Assembly (NCBI RefSeq): GCF_002754195.1
Contig: NZ_PEEU01000001.1
Span: 4,340,001-4,404,000, forward strand
DNA: 64,000 nucleotides
Direction: 5' to 3'
Source of the DNA: Flavobacterium sp. 9
Lineage (GTDB): Bacteria; Bacteroidota; Bacteroidia; Flavobacteriales; Flavobacteriaceae
The translations under genes and the position numbers were made by a program. Below the pieces are notes generated by a model. It ran no database searches, had not been told where the DNA came from, and saw only the letters and a program-made list of their open reading frames with translations. Below are positions 26,429 through 36,172 of the stretch, one piece after another (positions within the stretch are counted from its first letter, which is position 1; every line of letters begins with the position of its first letter).

Positions 26429-27265
26429 TTACCAGCCTCCGCTAGAACCTCCACCAGAGAATCCGCCGCCGCCAAAACCTCCTCCGAAGCCTCCGCCACC
26501 GCCAAAACCTCCACCGGATGATCCGCCTCCAAAACCTCCGCCAAATCCGCTTCCGCTACTTCTTCCAAGACTGCTTAAAAGAATAACATCGAGAAGGCTA
26601 GGACCTCCACCGCCATTATTGCCTGAATTTCCTCCACCACCTTTATTTCGGGAAAGTAGAATTAATACAATTACAACAATTACAATAAAAGGGAATATCG
26701 GAAAATCTTTTCCTTTGGTTTGTTTGCGTTCGCCTTTAAATTTTCCTTTAAAGACATCAATTATAGCGTCTGTACCTTTGTCAAGGCCATTATAGAAACT
26801 TCCTGCTTTGAATTCCGGGATAATAATATTTCGGATAATTGTTCCGCCAATTCCTGCTGTTAAGCGATCTTCAACTCCATATCCGGGATTAATGGCAATT
26901 TTCTTTTCGTTTTTGGCTAATAGAATAATTACACCATTATCATCTTGTTTTGTTCCTCCAATTCCCCAGGTTTGTCCCCATTTTGTTGCTAGTTGACTAA
27001 CATCTTCGCCTTTTAAACTTTCGATGGTAATAACTACAATTTGAGTCGTAGTAGAATCTGAATAACGTATTAGTTTTTCTTCAAGCTGAGCTTTTTCAGA
27101 AGCACTTAAAATATTAGCGTAATCGTAAACAGAAGTTTGTTTTTCGGGTATTTTTGGAATCTCAAACTGTGCAAAAATACAATTAGAGGTAAAAAACGCT
27201 ACTAATAAAAAGGTAAACTGAAAAATTCTTTTAGAACCTGAGATTTTATTTTTAAAAATTTTCAT
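26429..27265 (-). CDS. TPM-domain membrane protein with glycine-rich tail
   Basis: A 278-residue YgcG-type protein. A signal peptide (ending NCIFAQ) precedes a TPM domain (about 45-165: VYDYANILSASEKAQLEEKL ... TQIVVITIESLKGEDVSQLA ... WGIGGTKQDDNGVIILLA ... IAINPGYGVED). A membrane helix follows (FPFIVIVVIVLILL) and then a tail of GGG/GFGG repeats ending in a tryptophan. In this family the TPM domain faces the periplasm. It follows the second TPM gene by 5 nt and LemA lies further upstream, the common lemA-TPM arrangement. Biochemical role is not settled. Confidence 0.9.
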   Translation of the reverse strand: MKIFKNKISGSKRIFQFTFLLVAFFTSNCIFAQFEIPKIPEKQTSVYDYANILSASEKAQLEEKLIRYSDSTTTQIVVITIESLKGEDVSQLATKWGQTWGIGGTKQDDNGVIILLAKNEKKIAINPGYGVEDRLTAGIGGTIIRNIIIPEFKAGSFYNGLDKGTDAIIDVFKGKFKGERKQTKGKDFPIFPFIVIVVIVLILLSRNKGGGGNSGNNGGGGPSLLDVILLSSLGRSSGSGFGGGFGGGSSGGGFGGGGGFGGGFGGGGFSGGGSSGGW

Positions 27266-27270
27266 TTTTT

Positions 27271-27708
27271 TTATCCTTTTGATATTTCGTTTGATAATTC
27301 GTTAGTGTCACCTTCAGACCACGGAAAGTATTTCTTTAATTGCTCACCGGCGTTCAAAATTCCGTCAACAATACCTTGTTTAAAGTTTCCTGATTTAAAT
27401 TGTGTTACCATTGCGTCTTTGGTACAATCCCAAAAATCTGATGCTACAACATCATTTATTCCTTTGTCTCCGCAAATAGCAAAAGTTTTATCTGCTACAG
27501 CAAAGTAAAATAAAACACCATTTTGAAGTTGGGTTTCATTCATTTTTAAATCATAAAAAACTTCTAAAGCCCTATCAAAAGGAACTTTAGAAGTTGTTTG
27601 TTCTATATGTACTCTAATTTCGCCAGAAGTATTTTGTTCTGCTACGCGAATAGCTTCAACAATTGCTTGTTCATCTTCTTTGGATAAAAAATCTTCTACT
27701 TTTGACAT
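27271..27708 (-). CDS. TPM-domain protein (second paralogue)
   Basis: A 145-residue soluble TPM domain: SKEDEQAIVEAIRVAEQNTS, GEIRVHIEQTT, LKMNETQLQNGVLFYFAVAD, FAICGDKGIND. It has no signal peptide or membrane helix, unlike the larger TPM protein 5 nt downstream, so the two may sit on opposite sides of the inner membrane. It follows lemA by 75 nt, a gap that holds the palindrome CCCGAAGCCTCGGG (27731-27744). Confidence 0.88.
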   Translation of the reverse strand: MSKVEDFLSKEDEQAIVEAIRVAEQNTSGEIRVHIEQTTSKVPFDRALEVFYDLKMNETQLQNGVLFYFAVADKTFAICGDKGINDVVASDFWDCTKDAMVTQFKSGNFKQGIVDGILNAGEQLKKYFPWSEGDTNELSNEISKG

Positions 27709-27783
27709 CGAAATAATTTTAGAGTTTAGTCCCGAAGCCTCGGGATTGATTTTAGAATATTGTCTAAAAAATTAAAATCTTTT

Positions 27784-28365
27784 TTAGAATTTTACTTCAA
27801 CTGGTTTTTCAGCACCTGCAACAGCTTCAAAGTATGGTTTTTCTTTATAATCCAGGAACCATTTGTTCGGGATAGAAAGGATGTAACCGTTGTAATCTTG
27901 TACAGCTTCGTTAAAACGAGTTCTTGCCGTTAAAATTTGGTTTTCAGTACTAGCCAATTCATCTTGCAATTTCAAGAAATTTTCATTTGCTTTTAATGTT
28001 GGATATTGTTCAACAGAAACTAATAATCTTGACAAAGAAGAAGATACTCCACTTTGAGCCTGGTTAAATTGAGACAATTGTTCCGGAGTTACATTGCTTG
28101 GATCAATTGTTACAGAAGTTGCTTTTGCACGAGCTTCAATTACAGCTGTCAATGTTGATTTTTCGAAATCTGCAGCACCTTTTACTGTGTTTACTAAATT
28201 TCCAATAAGGTCATTTCTTCTTTGATAAGTGGTACTCACATTTCCCCATTCTTTGTTAACTGCCTGACTTTTTTGCAAACCAGTATTTTTAATTCCAATT
28301 GACCAAAAAGCAATAATAGCAATTAGTACAACAATAATTCCTACGGGGATTAACCATTTTTTCAT
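27784..28365 (-). CDS. lemA: LemA family protein
   Basis: A 193-residue protein with one N-terminal membrane helix (VGIIVVLIAIIAFWSIGI) and a coiled helical domain with the family pattern VNKEWGNVSTTYQRRNDLIGNLVNTVKG, SSLSRLLVSVEQYPTLKANENFLKLQDELASTENQI, RFNEAVQDYN. Its role is not defined in most bacteria, but it regularly travels with TPM-domain proteins, as here, in envelope-related operons. It is preceded 44 nt away by a MerR gene. Confidence 0.93.
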   Translation of the reverse strand: MKKWLIPVGIIVVLIAIIAFWSIGIKNTGLQKSQAVNKEWGNVSTTYQRRNDLIGNLVNTVKGAADFEKSTLTAVIEARAKATSVTIDPSNVTPEQLSQFNQAQSGVSSSLSRLLVSVEQYPTLKANENFLKLQDELASTENQILTARTRFNEAVQDYNGYILSIPNKWFLDYKEKPYFEAVAGAEKPVEVKF

Positions 28366-28409
28366 ATCAGTTTTGATTTAAGTTTATTTCTAGTTTTTGA
28401 TTATTAATG

Positions 28410-28742
28410 CTATAATTCGTTTTTAATTTCGTTTAATTGTGTTTTTATGGTCTCTAATTTACGTATTATTTCGAATTTATCTAATGTTTTCTTTTGTCCC
28501 TCTTTCAAATGTGTTTTGGCGCCTTCGAGTGTAAAACCTCTTTCTTTGACCAAATGATAGATCAATTGCAGGTTTGTAATATCGTCCGGCGTAAACATTC
28601 TGTTGCCTTTGGCGTTCTTTTTAGGTTTCAAAATGTCGAATTCGCTATCCCAAAAACGAATCAATGATGCATTGACATTAAAAGCTTTGGCAACTTCGCC
28701 AATGCTATAATATCTTTTATCTTTTGAAAGCTCAATATGCAT
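28410..28742 (-). CDS. MerR-family transcriptional regulator
   Basis: A 110-residue protein with the MerR winged-helix (YYSIGEVAKAFNVNASLIRFWDSEFDILKP, NRMFTPDDITNLQLIYHLVKERGFTLEGAKTHLKE) and a short C-terminal coiled coil for dimerisation. There is no effector-binding domain and no cysteine, so it is the short, ligand-independent type found once in most Flavobacteriia. It lies between an M23 peptidase gene (46 nt) and lemA (44 nt); targets are unknown. Confidence 0.93.
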   Translation of the reverse strand: MHIELSKDKRYYSIGEVAKAFNVNASLIRFWDSEFDILKPKKNAKGNRMFTPDDITNLQLIYHLVKERGFTLEGAKTHLKEGQKKTLDKFEIIRKLETIKTQLNEIKNEL

Positions 28743-28788
28743 GTTGTTTAATTTTCTATTTTATCCAAAAATACTACTTTTTGCAGTA

Positions 28789-29766
28789 TTAATCTAATGA
28801 CTGATTTTCCTGATTTGCCATTTGCGAAATTGCGACATATTCGACAGCTGACATATTTCCGTAATAAAAGTTCAACGGATTTACGACTTTTCCGTCCTTG
28901 TGAACCTCATAATGGCAGTGCGGACCTTCAGATCTTCCGGTACTTCCCACGTATCCAATCACATCGCCACGTTTGACATGTTGTCCGGCGTGACAGTTGT
29001 ATTTGCTCAAATGGGCGTATAAACTTTCGTATCCAAAACCATGCCTGATCACCACATGATTTCCAAATCCTGACGCTGCGGCATCAGCTCTTTCTACAAC
29101 GCCATCGCCTGTGGCATATACAGGAGAACCTGTGTTGGCGGTAAAATCCATTCCGTTATGCATTTTTCGCACTTTCGTGAAAGGGTCAGTTCTGTATCCA
29201 AAACCCGAAGCCATTCGCTTTAAGTTTTCATTTCGAACAGGCTGAATCGCCGGAATTGCCAATAATAAATTACCTTTTGTACTCGCCAATTTCAAAATTT
29301 CATCCAGTGATTTCGACTGAATCGCCAATTCTTTGGACAATCTGTCAATTCGTTTTGTTGTATTCAAAACCAATTGAGAGTTGTTGTAACCTTCTAAAAT
29401 TTTATAACGTTCAGGATCTCTAAAGCCTGCCTTTCGAATAGAATCCGGAATTTCAGTTTTATTAAAATAAACCCTGTATATATTGTTGTCTCTATTTTCT
29501 AATGCCTCGGTTACATCATCAATTTCATCCATTTTTTTGTTTAAAATGGCGTATTGCAATTTCAAATTTTCAATTTCACGTGCCTGCAAACGATCTTTTG
29601 GCGTTTCGAAGTAAGGCGTGTTAATTAAAAGTACAAAAACTAAAAAGCCAAAGAGTGCAGAGGCCAGCAAAAACAGCAAACCATAACCAATTTTGATCCT
29701 TTTTCTGGTTTTTATTTTCGTATAAGCCAGATTTTCTGAGTCGTAATAATATTTTACTTTCGCCAT
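28789..29766 (-). CDS. M23 family murein endopeptidase
   Basis: A 325-residue membrane-anchored peptidase. A membrane helix (about 26-49) is followed by a coiled-coil stretch (about 60-165) and then a LytM/M23 domain (about 185-305). Zinc ligands are H203 and D207 (KMHNGMDFTANTG) and H285 (GPHCHYEVH), with H252 (LYAHLSKY) as the catalytic partner. Such proteins cut peptidoglycan cross-links or activate amidases during cell division. Divergent from alaS, with 248 nt between them. Confidence 0.93.
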   Translation of the reverse strand: MAKVKYYYDSENLAYTKIKTRKRIKIGYGLLFLLASALFGFLVFVLLINTPYFETPKDRLQAREIENLKLQYAILNKKMDEIDDVTEALENRDNNIYRVYFNKTEIPDSIRKAGFRDPERYKILEGYNNSQLVLNTTKRIDRLSKELAIQSKSLDEILKLASTKGNLLLAIPAIQPVRNENLKRMASGFGYRTDPFTKVRKMHNGMDFTANTGSPVYATGDGVVERADAAASGFGNHVVIRHGFGYESLYAHLSKYNCHAGQHVKRGDVIGYVGSTGRSEGPHCHYEVHKDGKVVNPLNFYYGNMSAVEYVAISQMANQENQSLD

Positions 29767-29950
29767 ATTTTAAAATACCCTATTTTTGCAGCTTGTAAAA
29801 TAAGTTAGTCGAACAAATTTAATAAATGTTTCAGTTGTTCGAAGCTTTTTTTCAAGAATAAAATAATTAGATAATTGAGTCAATTAGATAATTAGATAAT
29901 GTATAAGAAGATGATTTATTGCTTAGAACTGTAAGTTTTTTAGTTTGAAA

Positions 29951-29990
29951 TCATCTAATTATCACAGTATCAAATTGGCACATTAATAAA
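29951..29990. repeat. Dispersed ATTATC..CAAATTGGCACATT repeat
   Basis: One of three copies in the window of a roughly 35-bp sequence with the core TATCAAATTGGCACATT. The others are at 57482-57517 and 58289-58324. Upstream at about 29865-29900 are direct repeats of AATTAGATAAT. Confidence 0.6.
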
Positions 29991-30014
29991 CAGATACATT
30001 TTCTTAATTTAAAT

Positions 30015-32651
30015 ATGAAATCACAAGACGTACGTAAACAATTTCTAGACTTTTTTAAAAGCAACGGGCACTTAATCGTTCCGTCGGCTCCTATTGTTCT
30101 TAAGGATGATCCAACTTTAATGTTCAACAACTCGGGAATGGCCCAGTTTAAAGAATATTTTTTAGGAAATTCAACTCCCAAAAGTAAGAGAATAGCCGAT
30201 ACGCAAAAATGTCTTCGTGTGGCCGGTAAGCAAAATGATCTTGAGGAGGTAGGAATTGATACGTATCACCATACCATGTTTGAAATGTTGGGGAACTGGT
30301 CATTTGGTGATTATTTTAAAAGAGAAGCGATTAATTTTTCATGGAAATTATTGACTGAGGTTTATAAAATTCCAAAAGAGAATATTTATGTTTCTGTTTT
30401 TGAAGGAAACAATGAGGAAAATGTTCCTTTTGATCAGGAAGCTTGGGATATCTGGAAAGAATTAGTTGATGAAGACAGAATTATCCTTGGAAACAAAAAA
30501 GATAATTTCTGGGAAATGGGAGATCAGGGACCATGCGGACCTTGTTCTGAAATTCACGTTGATTTACGTTCAGAAGAAGAAAAAGCATTAGTTTCTGGTA
30601 AAAGTTTAGTGAACAATGATCATCCGCAAGTAGTTGAAATTTGGAATAATGTATTCATGGAATTCAACCGTAAAGCAGATGGATCTCTAGAAAAACTTCC
30701 TGCACAACACGTAGATACCGGAATGGGATTTGAGCGTTTGTGTATGGCTTTGCAAGGAAAAACATCAAATTATGATACTGATGTTTTTACTCCGCTTATC
30801 GAAAAACTAGAGCAAATTACAGGTTTTACGTATACGTCTAATGAAATTAAAAATATTAGCGAAGAACAAAATAAAACAAACATTGCGATTCGTGTAGTAG
30901 TAGATCACGTGCGTGCGGTTGCGTTTGCAATTGCTGACGGGCAATTACCATCAAACACGGGAGCTGGTTATGTAATTCGTAGAATTTTGCGTCGTGCAAT
31001 TCGTTACGGATTTACTTTCTTAGGTACTAAAGAGCCTTTTATCAATAAATTGGTAGAAGTTCTAGCGAATCAAATGGGAGAATTTTTCCCGGAAATCAAA
31101 TCGCAACAACAATTGGTTACGAATGTAATTCGCGAAGAAGAAGCTTCTTTCTTAAGAACTCTTGATCAAGGATTACAATTGTTAGACAATGTAATTGCAC
31201 AAACTAAAGGAGAAGAAGTTTCTGGTGCAAAAGCATTCGAATTATACGATACTTTCGGTTTCCCGAAAGATTTAACAGCTTTGATTTTAAAAGAAAAAGG
31301 AATGTCTTTTAACGAAGCTGAATTTGATGCATCAATGCAGGAACAAAAAAATCGTTCACGTGCAGCATCAGAAGTTTCAACAGAAGACTGGACAGTTTTG
31401 ATTCCTGGAAATGTAGAAACTTTCGTTGGTTATGATCAGGTAGAAAACGAAGTAAAAATTACAAGAATCCGTAAAGTTGATTCTAAGAAAGACGGAATTT
31501 TATACCAAATCGTTTTAGATAATACACCATTTTATCCAGAAGGAGGAGGACAAGTTGGAGATAAAGGGACTTTAGTTTCAGCAAACGAAACAATCGAAAT
31601 CATTGATACGAAGAAAGAGAACAATTTGATTTTGCATTTCGCAAAACAATTGCCGGAAAATATTGAAGCTGGTTTTGTAGCAAAAGTAAATGCTGATTTA
31701 AGAGGTTCAACTTCAAAAAATCACTCTGCTACGCACTTAATGCATTTGGCTTTGAGAAACCTTCTTGGAACTCACGTAGAACAAAAAGGTTCATTGGTAA
31801 ATCCGAACTATTTGCGTTTTGACTTTTCGCATTTTTCTAAAGTTTCAGATGATGAATTACGTCAGGTTGAAGCAAGTGTAAATGCACAAATTGAAGCACA
31901 ATTACAATTAGTAGAACACAGAAATATTCCAATTAAAGAAGCATTAGATAAAGGTGCAATGGCTTTATTTGGAGAGAAGTACGGAGATAATGTCCGTATG
32001 ATTGAATTTGGTGACAGTAAAGAACTTTGCGGTGGAATTCACGTAAAAAACACGGCAGAAATCTGGCATTTCAAAATCATTTCTGAAGGTGCAGTAGCGG
32101 CTGGTATTCGTCGTATTGAAGCGATTACAGGCGATGCTGTAAAAGATTTCTATAAAAATCAAGAGAATACTTTATCTGAAATAAAAGAAACATTAAAAAA
32201 TCCGCAAGATATTTTAAAATCTGTAGCTTCTTTACAAGATGATAATGCTAAATTGAAAAAACAAATCGAGCAATTGCTAAAAGAAAAAGTAGGCGCTTTA
32301 AAATCTGAATTAGAGAAAGATTTCCAAGAAGTAAATGGAGTAAATTTCCTTGCAAAACAAGTAGATTTAAGCATGGCTTCGACGAAAGAATTAGCTTCGG
32401 CTTTAGGAAGTTCAAAACCAGACTCGTTTGTGTTTTTAGCTTCTATAGAAGATGGTTTGCCAAATATTCACTGTTATATCTCTAAAGAATTGGTAGCAAG
32501 CAAAAGCTTAAACGCAAATGCAGTTATTAAAGAATTAGGAAAATATATTGATGGAAATGGAGGAGGACAACCTTTCTTCGCATCCGGAAAAGGAAAAAAC
32601 ACAGCTGGAATTGCTGAGGCTTTGGCTCACGCAATTGATTTTTTGAAGTAG
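30015..32651 (+). CDS. alaS: Alanine-tRNA ligase
   Basis: A complete 878-residue AlaRS, which charges tRNA-Ala. The start [19 protein letters not shown], class II motif 1 ([17 protein letters not shown]) and motif 2 ([13 protein letters not shown]) are present. The editing domain carries its zinc ligands in HSATH (H570, H574) and CGGIH (C672, H676). The C-terminal C-Ala domain ends [19 protein letters not shown] at 30015. A possible -7 box TATTTTTG at 29781-29788 is far upstream and uncertain. A strong terminator lies at 32718. Confidence 0.98.
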   Translation: MKSQDVRKQFLDFFKSNGHLIVPSAPIVLKDDPTLMFNNSGMAQFKEYFLGNSTPKSKRIADTQKCLRVAGKQNDLEEVGIDTYHHTMFEMLGNWSFGDYFKREAINFSWKLLTEVYKIPKENIYVSVFEGNNEENVPFDQEAWDIWKELVDEDRIILGNKKDNFWEMGDQGPCGPCSEIHVDLRSEEEKALVSGKSLVNNDHPQVVEIWNNVFMEFNRKADGSLEKLPAQHVDTGMGFERLCMALQGKTSNYDTDVFTPLIEKLEQITGFTYTSNEIKNISEEQNKTNIAIRVVVDHVRAVAFAIADGQLPSNTGAGYVIRRILRRAIRYGFTFLGTKEPFINKLVEVLANQMGEFFPEIKSQQQLVTNVIREEEASFLRTLDQGLQLLDNVIAQTKGEEVSGAKAFELYDTFGFPKDLTALILKEKGMSFNEAEFDASMQEQKNRSRAASEVSTEDWTVLIPGNVETFVGYDQVENEVKITRIRKVDSKKDGILYQIVLDNTPFYPEGGGQVGDKGTLVSANETIEIIDTKKENNLILHFAKQLPENIEAGFVAKVNADLRGSTSKNHSATHLMHLALRNLLGTHVEQKGSLVNPNYLRFDFSHFSKVSDDELRQVEASVNAQIEAQLQLVEHRNIPIKEALDKGAMALFGEKYGDNVRMIEFGDSKELCGGIHVKNTAEIWHFKIISEGAVAAGIRRIEAITGDAVKDFYKNQENTLSEIKETLKNPQDILKSVASLQDDNAKLKKQIEQLLKEKVGALKSELEKDFQEVNGVNFLAKQVDLSMASTKELASALGSSKPDSFVFLASIEDGLPNIHCYISKELVASKSLNANAVIKELGKYIDGNGGGQPFFASGKGKNTAGIAEALAHAIDFLK

Positions 32652-32717
32652 GTTTTTTTAAGGTTCTGAGAATCTGAGTTACTAAGGTTCTAAGGTTTTA
32701 AAATTATAGATAAAGTA

Positions 32718-32755
32718 AACCCGACAGGTTCTAAAACCTGTCGGGTTTTTATTTT
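32718..32755 (+). terminator. Terminator downstream of alaS
   Basis: A 13-bp stem, AACCCGACAGGTT (32718-32730) with AACCTGTCGGGTT (32735-32747), followed by T-rich sequence. Confidence 0.9.
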
Positions 32756-32801
32756 TTTTGCCACAGATTATAAGGATTAAAATGATTTTTTGCACATTTT
32801 A

Positions 32802-32910
32802 TGTCATTTCGACAAAGGAGAAATCACATTATCCCGAAGCTTCGGGACGCAATCAAAATCGCCAATCTTTGTCGAATCCCGAGTGTGATTTCTCCTTCGT
32901 CGAAATGACA
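32802..32910. repeat. Fold-back element with TGTCATTTCGA arms
   Basis: Arms of 27 bp (32802-32828 and 32884-32910) differ at one position and enclose the palindrome CCCGAAGCTTCGGG (32833-32846). A second member is at 47119-47218. The rest of the 32652-33090 gap holds the alaS terminator, a CCACAGATT repeat, a hairpin AAGGCTTTAGCCAAAC/GTTTGGCTAAAGCCTT (about 32970-33010), CCAGCTAAAGCTGG and CTTAG-ladder repeats. No gene is seen. Confidence 0.85.
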
Positions 32911-33090
32911 AATAGTGCGTTAAACGAGATTATTTAAAAAAAAAACTAACATTTTAGAAGGGATTAAAAAAAGGCTTTAGCCAAACGTAACAGTTTGGCT
33001 AAAGCCTTTTAAAATTATTTCTTTCATCCAGCTAAAGCTGGACGCTATTGAAAAAACTTAGTAACTCAGTACCTTAGAATCTTAGTACCT

Positions 33091-34836
33091 TTATTTACGT
33101 TCCCCAATTTGCTGACGCCACATTGCGTAATACAAACCTTTCTCAGCAATTAAATCTTCGTGTTTACCTTGCTCGATAATTTTACCTTGTTCAAGTACAA
33201 ATATTTTATCGGCGTGCATTACTGTTGATAATCTATGGGCAATTAAAACTGTGATTCTGTTTTTGTCAGATATGTTTCTAATTGTAGTATTGATTTCTTC
33301 TTCAGTAATAGAATCTAATGCGGAAGTAGCTTCATCAAAAATCAATAAATTTGGATTTCTTAGAATCGCACGAGCGATTGATAAACGTTGTTTTTCACCA
33401 CCCGAAACTTTAATTCCGCCTTCACCAATTGTAGTGTTTAAGCCATCTTCGGCACGTTGTAATAATTTTTCACAACTCGCTCTTTTTAAAGCATCATATA
33501 AATCTTCGTCGGTTGCATTTGGTTTTACGAACAATAAATTCTCGCGGATTGTTCCGGAGAATAATTGTGCATCCTGAGTTACAAAACCTAATTGTTTTCT
33601 TAAATCCAGCAAATCAATTTCGGTGGAATCAATTTTATTATAAAGTACTTTTCCTTCGGCAGGCGTGTATAAACCAACTAATAATTTTACCAAAGTTGTT
33701 TTTCCGGAACCGGACGGACCAACAAAAGCAACGGTTTCACCTTGTTTGATGTCGAAATTAATATTTTCTACAGCTTTGAATTTTGCCGTTTTATGCTGAA
33801 AACTTACATCATTAAAAAGCAAAGACTGAATCGCTCCAACATGTTTTGGATTCTTAGGACGGAATTCTTTTGGAGCACTTAATAGAGTTTTAAAGTTTTC
33901 CATTGAAACTTTGGTTTCATTCAAAGCAATAATGAAATTCCCTAATTCCTGCAGAGGTCCAAAAATGAAGAAAGTAAAGAATACCATTGTCAATAAATCA
34001 CCAACAATAATTTTATTTCCAAACAAGAAATAATACAACGTAAAAACAACACAAGTTCTTAAAAAGTGAACGGTAGTTCCTTGAATAAAACTCAAACTTC
34101 TGATAAAACGGATTTTCTCCAGTTCAAGATGTAGAATTTTAAAGGTGTTTAAATTAAGACGTTTTTCTTCCTGATACGTTAATCCAAGGCTTTTTACAAG
34201 TTCGATATTTCTTAAACTTTCGGTTGTAGAACCCGCCAAAGCATTCGTTTGATTGACAATTTTTCGAGAGACAATTTTGATCTTTTTTCCCAAATACGAA
34301 CTAATCAAAGCAATAATTGGAGCAGTAATCAAAAAGATAATCGAAATACGATAATCAATACGAGCCACATAAACGATCACGAATATGAACCCGATAATGG
34401 TTTGAAAAATTAAAGAAATTGAAAGTGTAATTAGTTTTTCAGAATCAGAACGTACTTTAGTCAGTTTGCTTAAAGTTTCACCGCTTCGCTGATCTTCAAA
34501 TTCTGCAAAGGGTAAATCAAGTGATTTTTTAATTCCGTCAGTATACATTTGTGCACCAGTTCGCTGAATAACGACATTGGTAAAATAATCCTGAAAATTT
34601 TTGGTAATTCTGGAAATCATCGCAGCACCAAGCGAAAGACCCAACCAGAATGATAAAGATTTGATAAAACCCATTTCGTTTCCAGCATATTTATGCAAAC
34701 CAACACCGCAATCCTGCATTAATTTACCGGTAATTACAGAGTCTGATAAGCTGAAACAAATGTTGATAGAGGCCATAATCAACGCAAAAAACAAAAGCAT
34801 TTTGTGTTTGATTATATAAGAATATAGTAATTTCAT
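33091..34836 (-). CDS. ABC exporter, fused permease-ATPase (MsbA-like)
   Basis: A 581-residue half-transporter. Six membrane helices in about residues 12-305 precede a nucleotide-binding domain with Walker A GPSGSGKT (373-380), Q-loop (VTQDAQLFSG), signature VSGGEKQ (477-483), Walker B LLIFDEATSALD (497-508) and H-loop IAHRLST. It would work as a homodimer in the inner membrane, exporting lipid or a hydrophobic compound; the substrate cannot be read from the sequence. Monocistronic. Confidence 0.93.
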   Translation of the reverse strand: MKLLYSYIIKHKMLLFFALIMASINICFSLSDSVITGKLMQDCGVGLHKYAGNEMGFIKSLSFWLGLSLGAAMISRITKNFQDYFTNVVIQRTGAQMYTDGIKKSLDLPFAEFEDQRSGETLSKLTKVRSDSEKLITLSISLIFQTIIGFIFVIVYVARIDYRISIIFLITAPIIALISSYLGKKIKIVSRKIVNQTNALAGSTTESLRNIELVKSLGLTYQEEKRLNLNTFKILHLELEKIRFIRSLSFIQGTTVHFLRTCVVFTLYYFLFGNKIIVGDLLTMVFFTFFIFGPLQELGNFIIALNETKVSMENFKTLLSAPKEFRPKNPKHVGAIQSLLFNDVSFQHKTAKFKAVENINFDIKQGETVAFVGPSGSGKTTLVKLLVGLYTPAEGKVLYNKIDSTEIDLLDLRKQLGFVTQDAQLFSGTIRENLLFVKPNATDEDLYDALKRASCEKLLQRAEDGLNTTIGEGGIKVSGGEKQRLSIARAILRNPNLLIFDEATSALDSITEEEINTTIRNISDKNRITVLIAHRLSTVMHADKIFVLEQGKIIEQGKHEDLIAEKGLYYAMWRQQIGERK

Positions 34837-34862
34837 AAGTAGATTTAAATTTATAGCAGATG

Positions 34863-34870
34863 CAAAAGTA
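34863..34870 (-). promoter_or_regulatory. -7 promoter box of the ABC exporter gene
   Basis: The minus strand reads TACTTTTG, matching TAnnTTTG, 26 nt before the start codon. Nothing else is seen in the 34837-35212 gap apart from the box for the next gene. Confidence 0.4.
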
Positions 34871-35177
34871 GTGAATAGTTTGACGCTATAAAGTGGCTTT
34901 TAGTTATTAAAAATGTAAATTTTTCTACAGCTGAAATTATGAGTGTTTTTTTTCTAAGACTTGAATGTTTTAATTTTTTGGAAACATATTTTCTAATATT
35001 GGACGAATAAAAAACAGGAAAAAGCTAATTGGTTACATGATAATTTCCTTTTGATTATTTTTTTTTTCTAAAATTTTTACTTGTCTATGTCGTTTGTAAT
35101 TAGTGTATTAAAAATGATTGTGATTATAATATATGTCTTGCTGAGGAATCCCGTAAGGTTTTGATTTTGGGTTGTAC

Positions 35178-35185
35178 TACGTTTG
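35178..35185 (+). promoter_or_regulatory. -7 promoter box of the first YD-like lipoprotein gene
   Basis: TACGTTTG matches TAnnTTTG and lies 27 nt before the ATG. Confidence 0.45.
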
Positions 35186-35212
35186 CACCAATAACAAATT
35201 TAACAAAACAAA

Positions 35213-35998
35213 ATGAAAAAAATTTTATGCCTTTTTAGTGCTTTAGCATTAGTGTTAACTTCTTGTTCAAGTGATGATTCTTCTTCAGATACTGGATCTG
35301 CTGCATTGTTACCTACAAAAATTGTTGAAACAAGTGTTGAAAACGGAAAATCTGGAAGTGTTACTTATACTGCTACTTATGATGGAAATAAGTTAAAAGA
35401 AATTAAAGTTTCTGATGCTTCAAGATCTGTGTTTACTTATACAGGAGATCTTATCACAAAAGTTGAATTGTACTATTCAAGTGAATTACAATCTACAGAT
35501 GTTTATGCTTATGAAAACGGAAAACTAATATCAAAAATTACAACTAAAGCTTTTGGTAGCGGTCCTAAACAAAAATTGACTTTTGTTTATAATGCAAACG
35601 GAACAGTTAATGCAAATCAATCTCAAATAGACGACAACGGAGAAACTAAGTTTGACACTACTACGCTTTATACTTTTGCAAATGGAAATATGATTTCTTC
35701 TGAAATTATCGATGGAGTTTTAAGAGAAAAAATAACAAGTACATTTGATGATAAGAAAAGTCCATTTGTTAATGTAACAGGATTGAAGCTTTTATTAGAC
35801 TTGGATAATAATTTAGAATTTGATTTTTATTCAGCGAATAATAACGTAAAAAGCGTTACTCAAACTTATGATAACGACGGAGTTCTTGAACAAACAGCAA
35901 CAGTAGCAACTACAAATAAATACAACAAAAGCAATTTCTTAACAGAAGCATTTGTTGGAGACGCTACAGATTCTTATAAAATAGAGGTTACTTATTAA
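35213..35998 (+). CDS. Lipoprotein with YD/RHS-like strand repeats (paralogue A)
   Basis: A 261-residue protein. MKKILCLFSALALVLTSCSSDDSSSD is a lipoprotein signal (lipobox LTSC) followed by an acidic Ser/Asp linker, as in surface-exposed Bacteroidota lipoproteins. The body is made of short beta-strand repeats: YDGNKLKEIKVSD, FTYTGDLITKVELY, YAYENGKLISKITT, FVYNANGTV, resembling YD units. It is followed by its own terminator and then by a paralogue. Function unknown; its own promoter box and terminator suggest separate control. Confidence 0.85.
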   Translation: MKKILCLFSALALVLTSCSSDDSSSDTGSAALLPTKIVETSVENGKSGSVTYTATYDGNKLKEIKVSDASRSVFTYTGDLITKVELYYSSELQSTDVYAYENGKLISKITTKAFGSGPKQKLTFVYNANGTVNANQSQIDDNGETKFDTTTLYTFANGNMISSEIIDGVLREKITSTFDDKKSPFVNVTGLKLLLDLDNNLEFDFYSANNNVKSVTQTYDNDGVLEQTATVATTNKYNKSNFLTEAFVGDATDSYKIEVTY

Positions 35999-36019
35999 TT
36001 CTCTTTATAGTAATGATAC

Positions 36020-36061
36020 AATCCCCAATTATCAATTAATATTGATGTTGGGGATTTTTTT
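36020..36061 (+). terminator. Terminator of lipoprotein paralogue A
   Basis: AATCCCCAA (36020-36028) pairs with TTGGGGATT (36048-36056), with an inner ATCAAT/ATTGAT stem, then a T-run. Confidence 0.85.
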
Positions 36062-36139
36062 AATTAATAAAGACTAGTTTGATTTTAGAACTTTTTTCTG
36101 GTGTTAATTTCTGATTTTCTTATTCGAAATAATTTCAAT

Positions 36140-36147
36140 TATATTTG
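36140..36147 (+). promoter_or_regulatory. -7 promoter box of lipoprotein paralogue B
   Basis: TATATTTG matches TAnnTTTG, 25 nt before the ATG at 36173. Confidence 0.45.
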
Positions 36148-36172
36148 TCCAACCAAAAACAAATACCAAAAA

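Noticed and set aside
26368..26568. 66-codon frame rich in Val/Ala/Glu on the minus strand
   Set aside because: It is a shifted reading of the Gly-rich tail of the TPM protein, which explains its biased composition.
36101..36172. Upstream start for the second YD-like lipoprotein
   Set aside because: It would bury the lipoprotein signal behind 24 polar residues and would overlap the -7 box at 36140.
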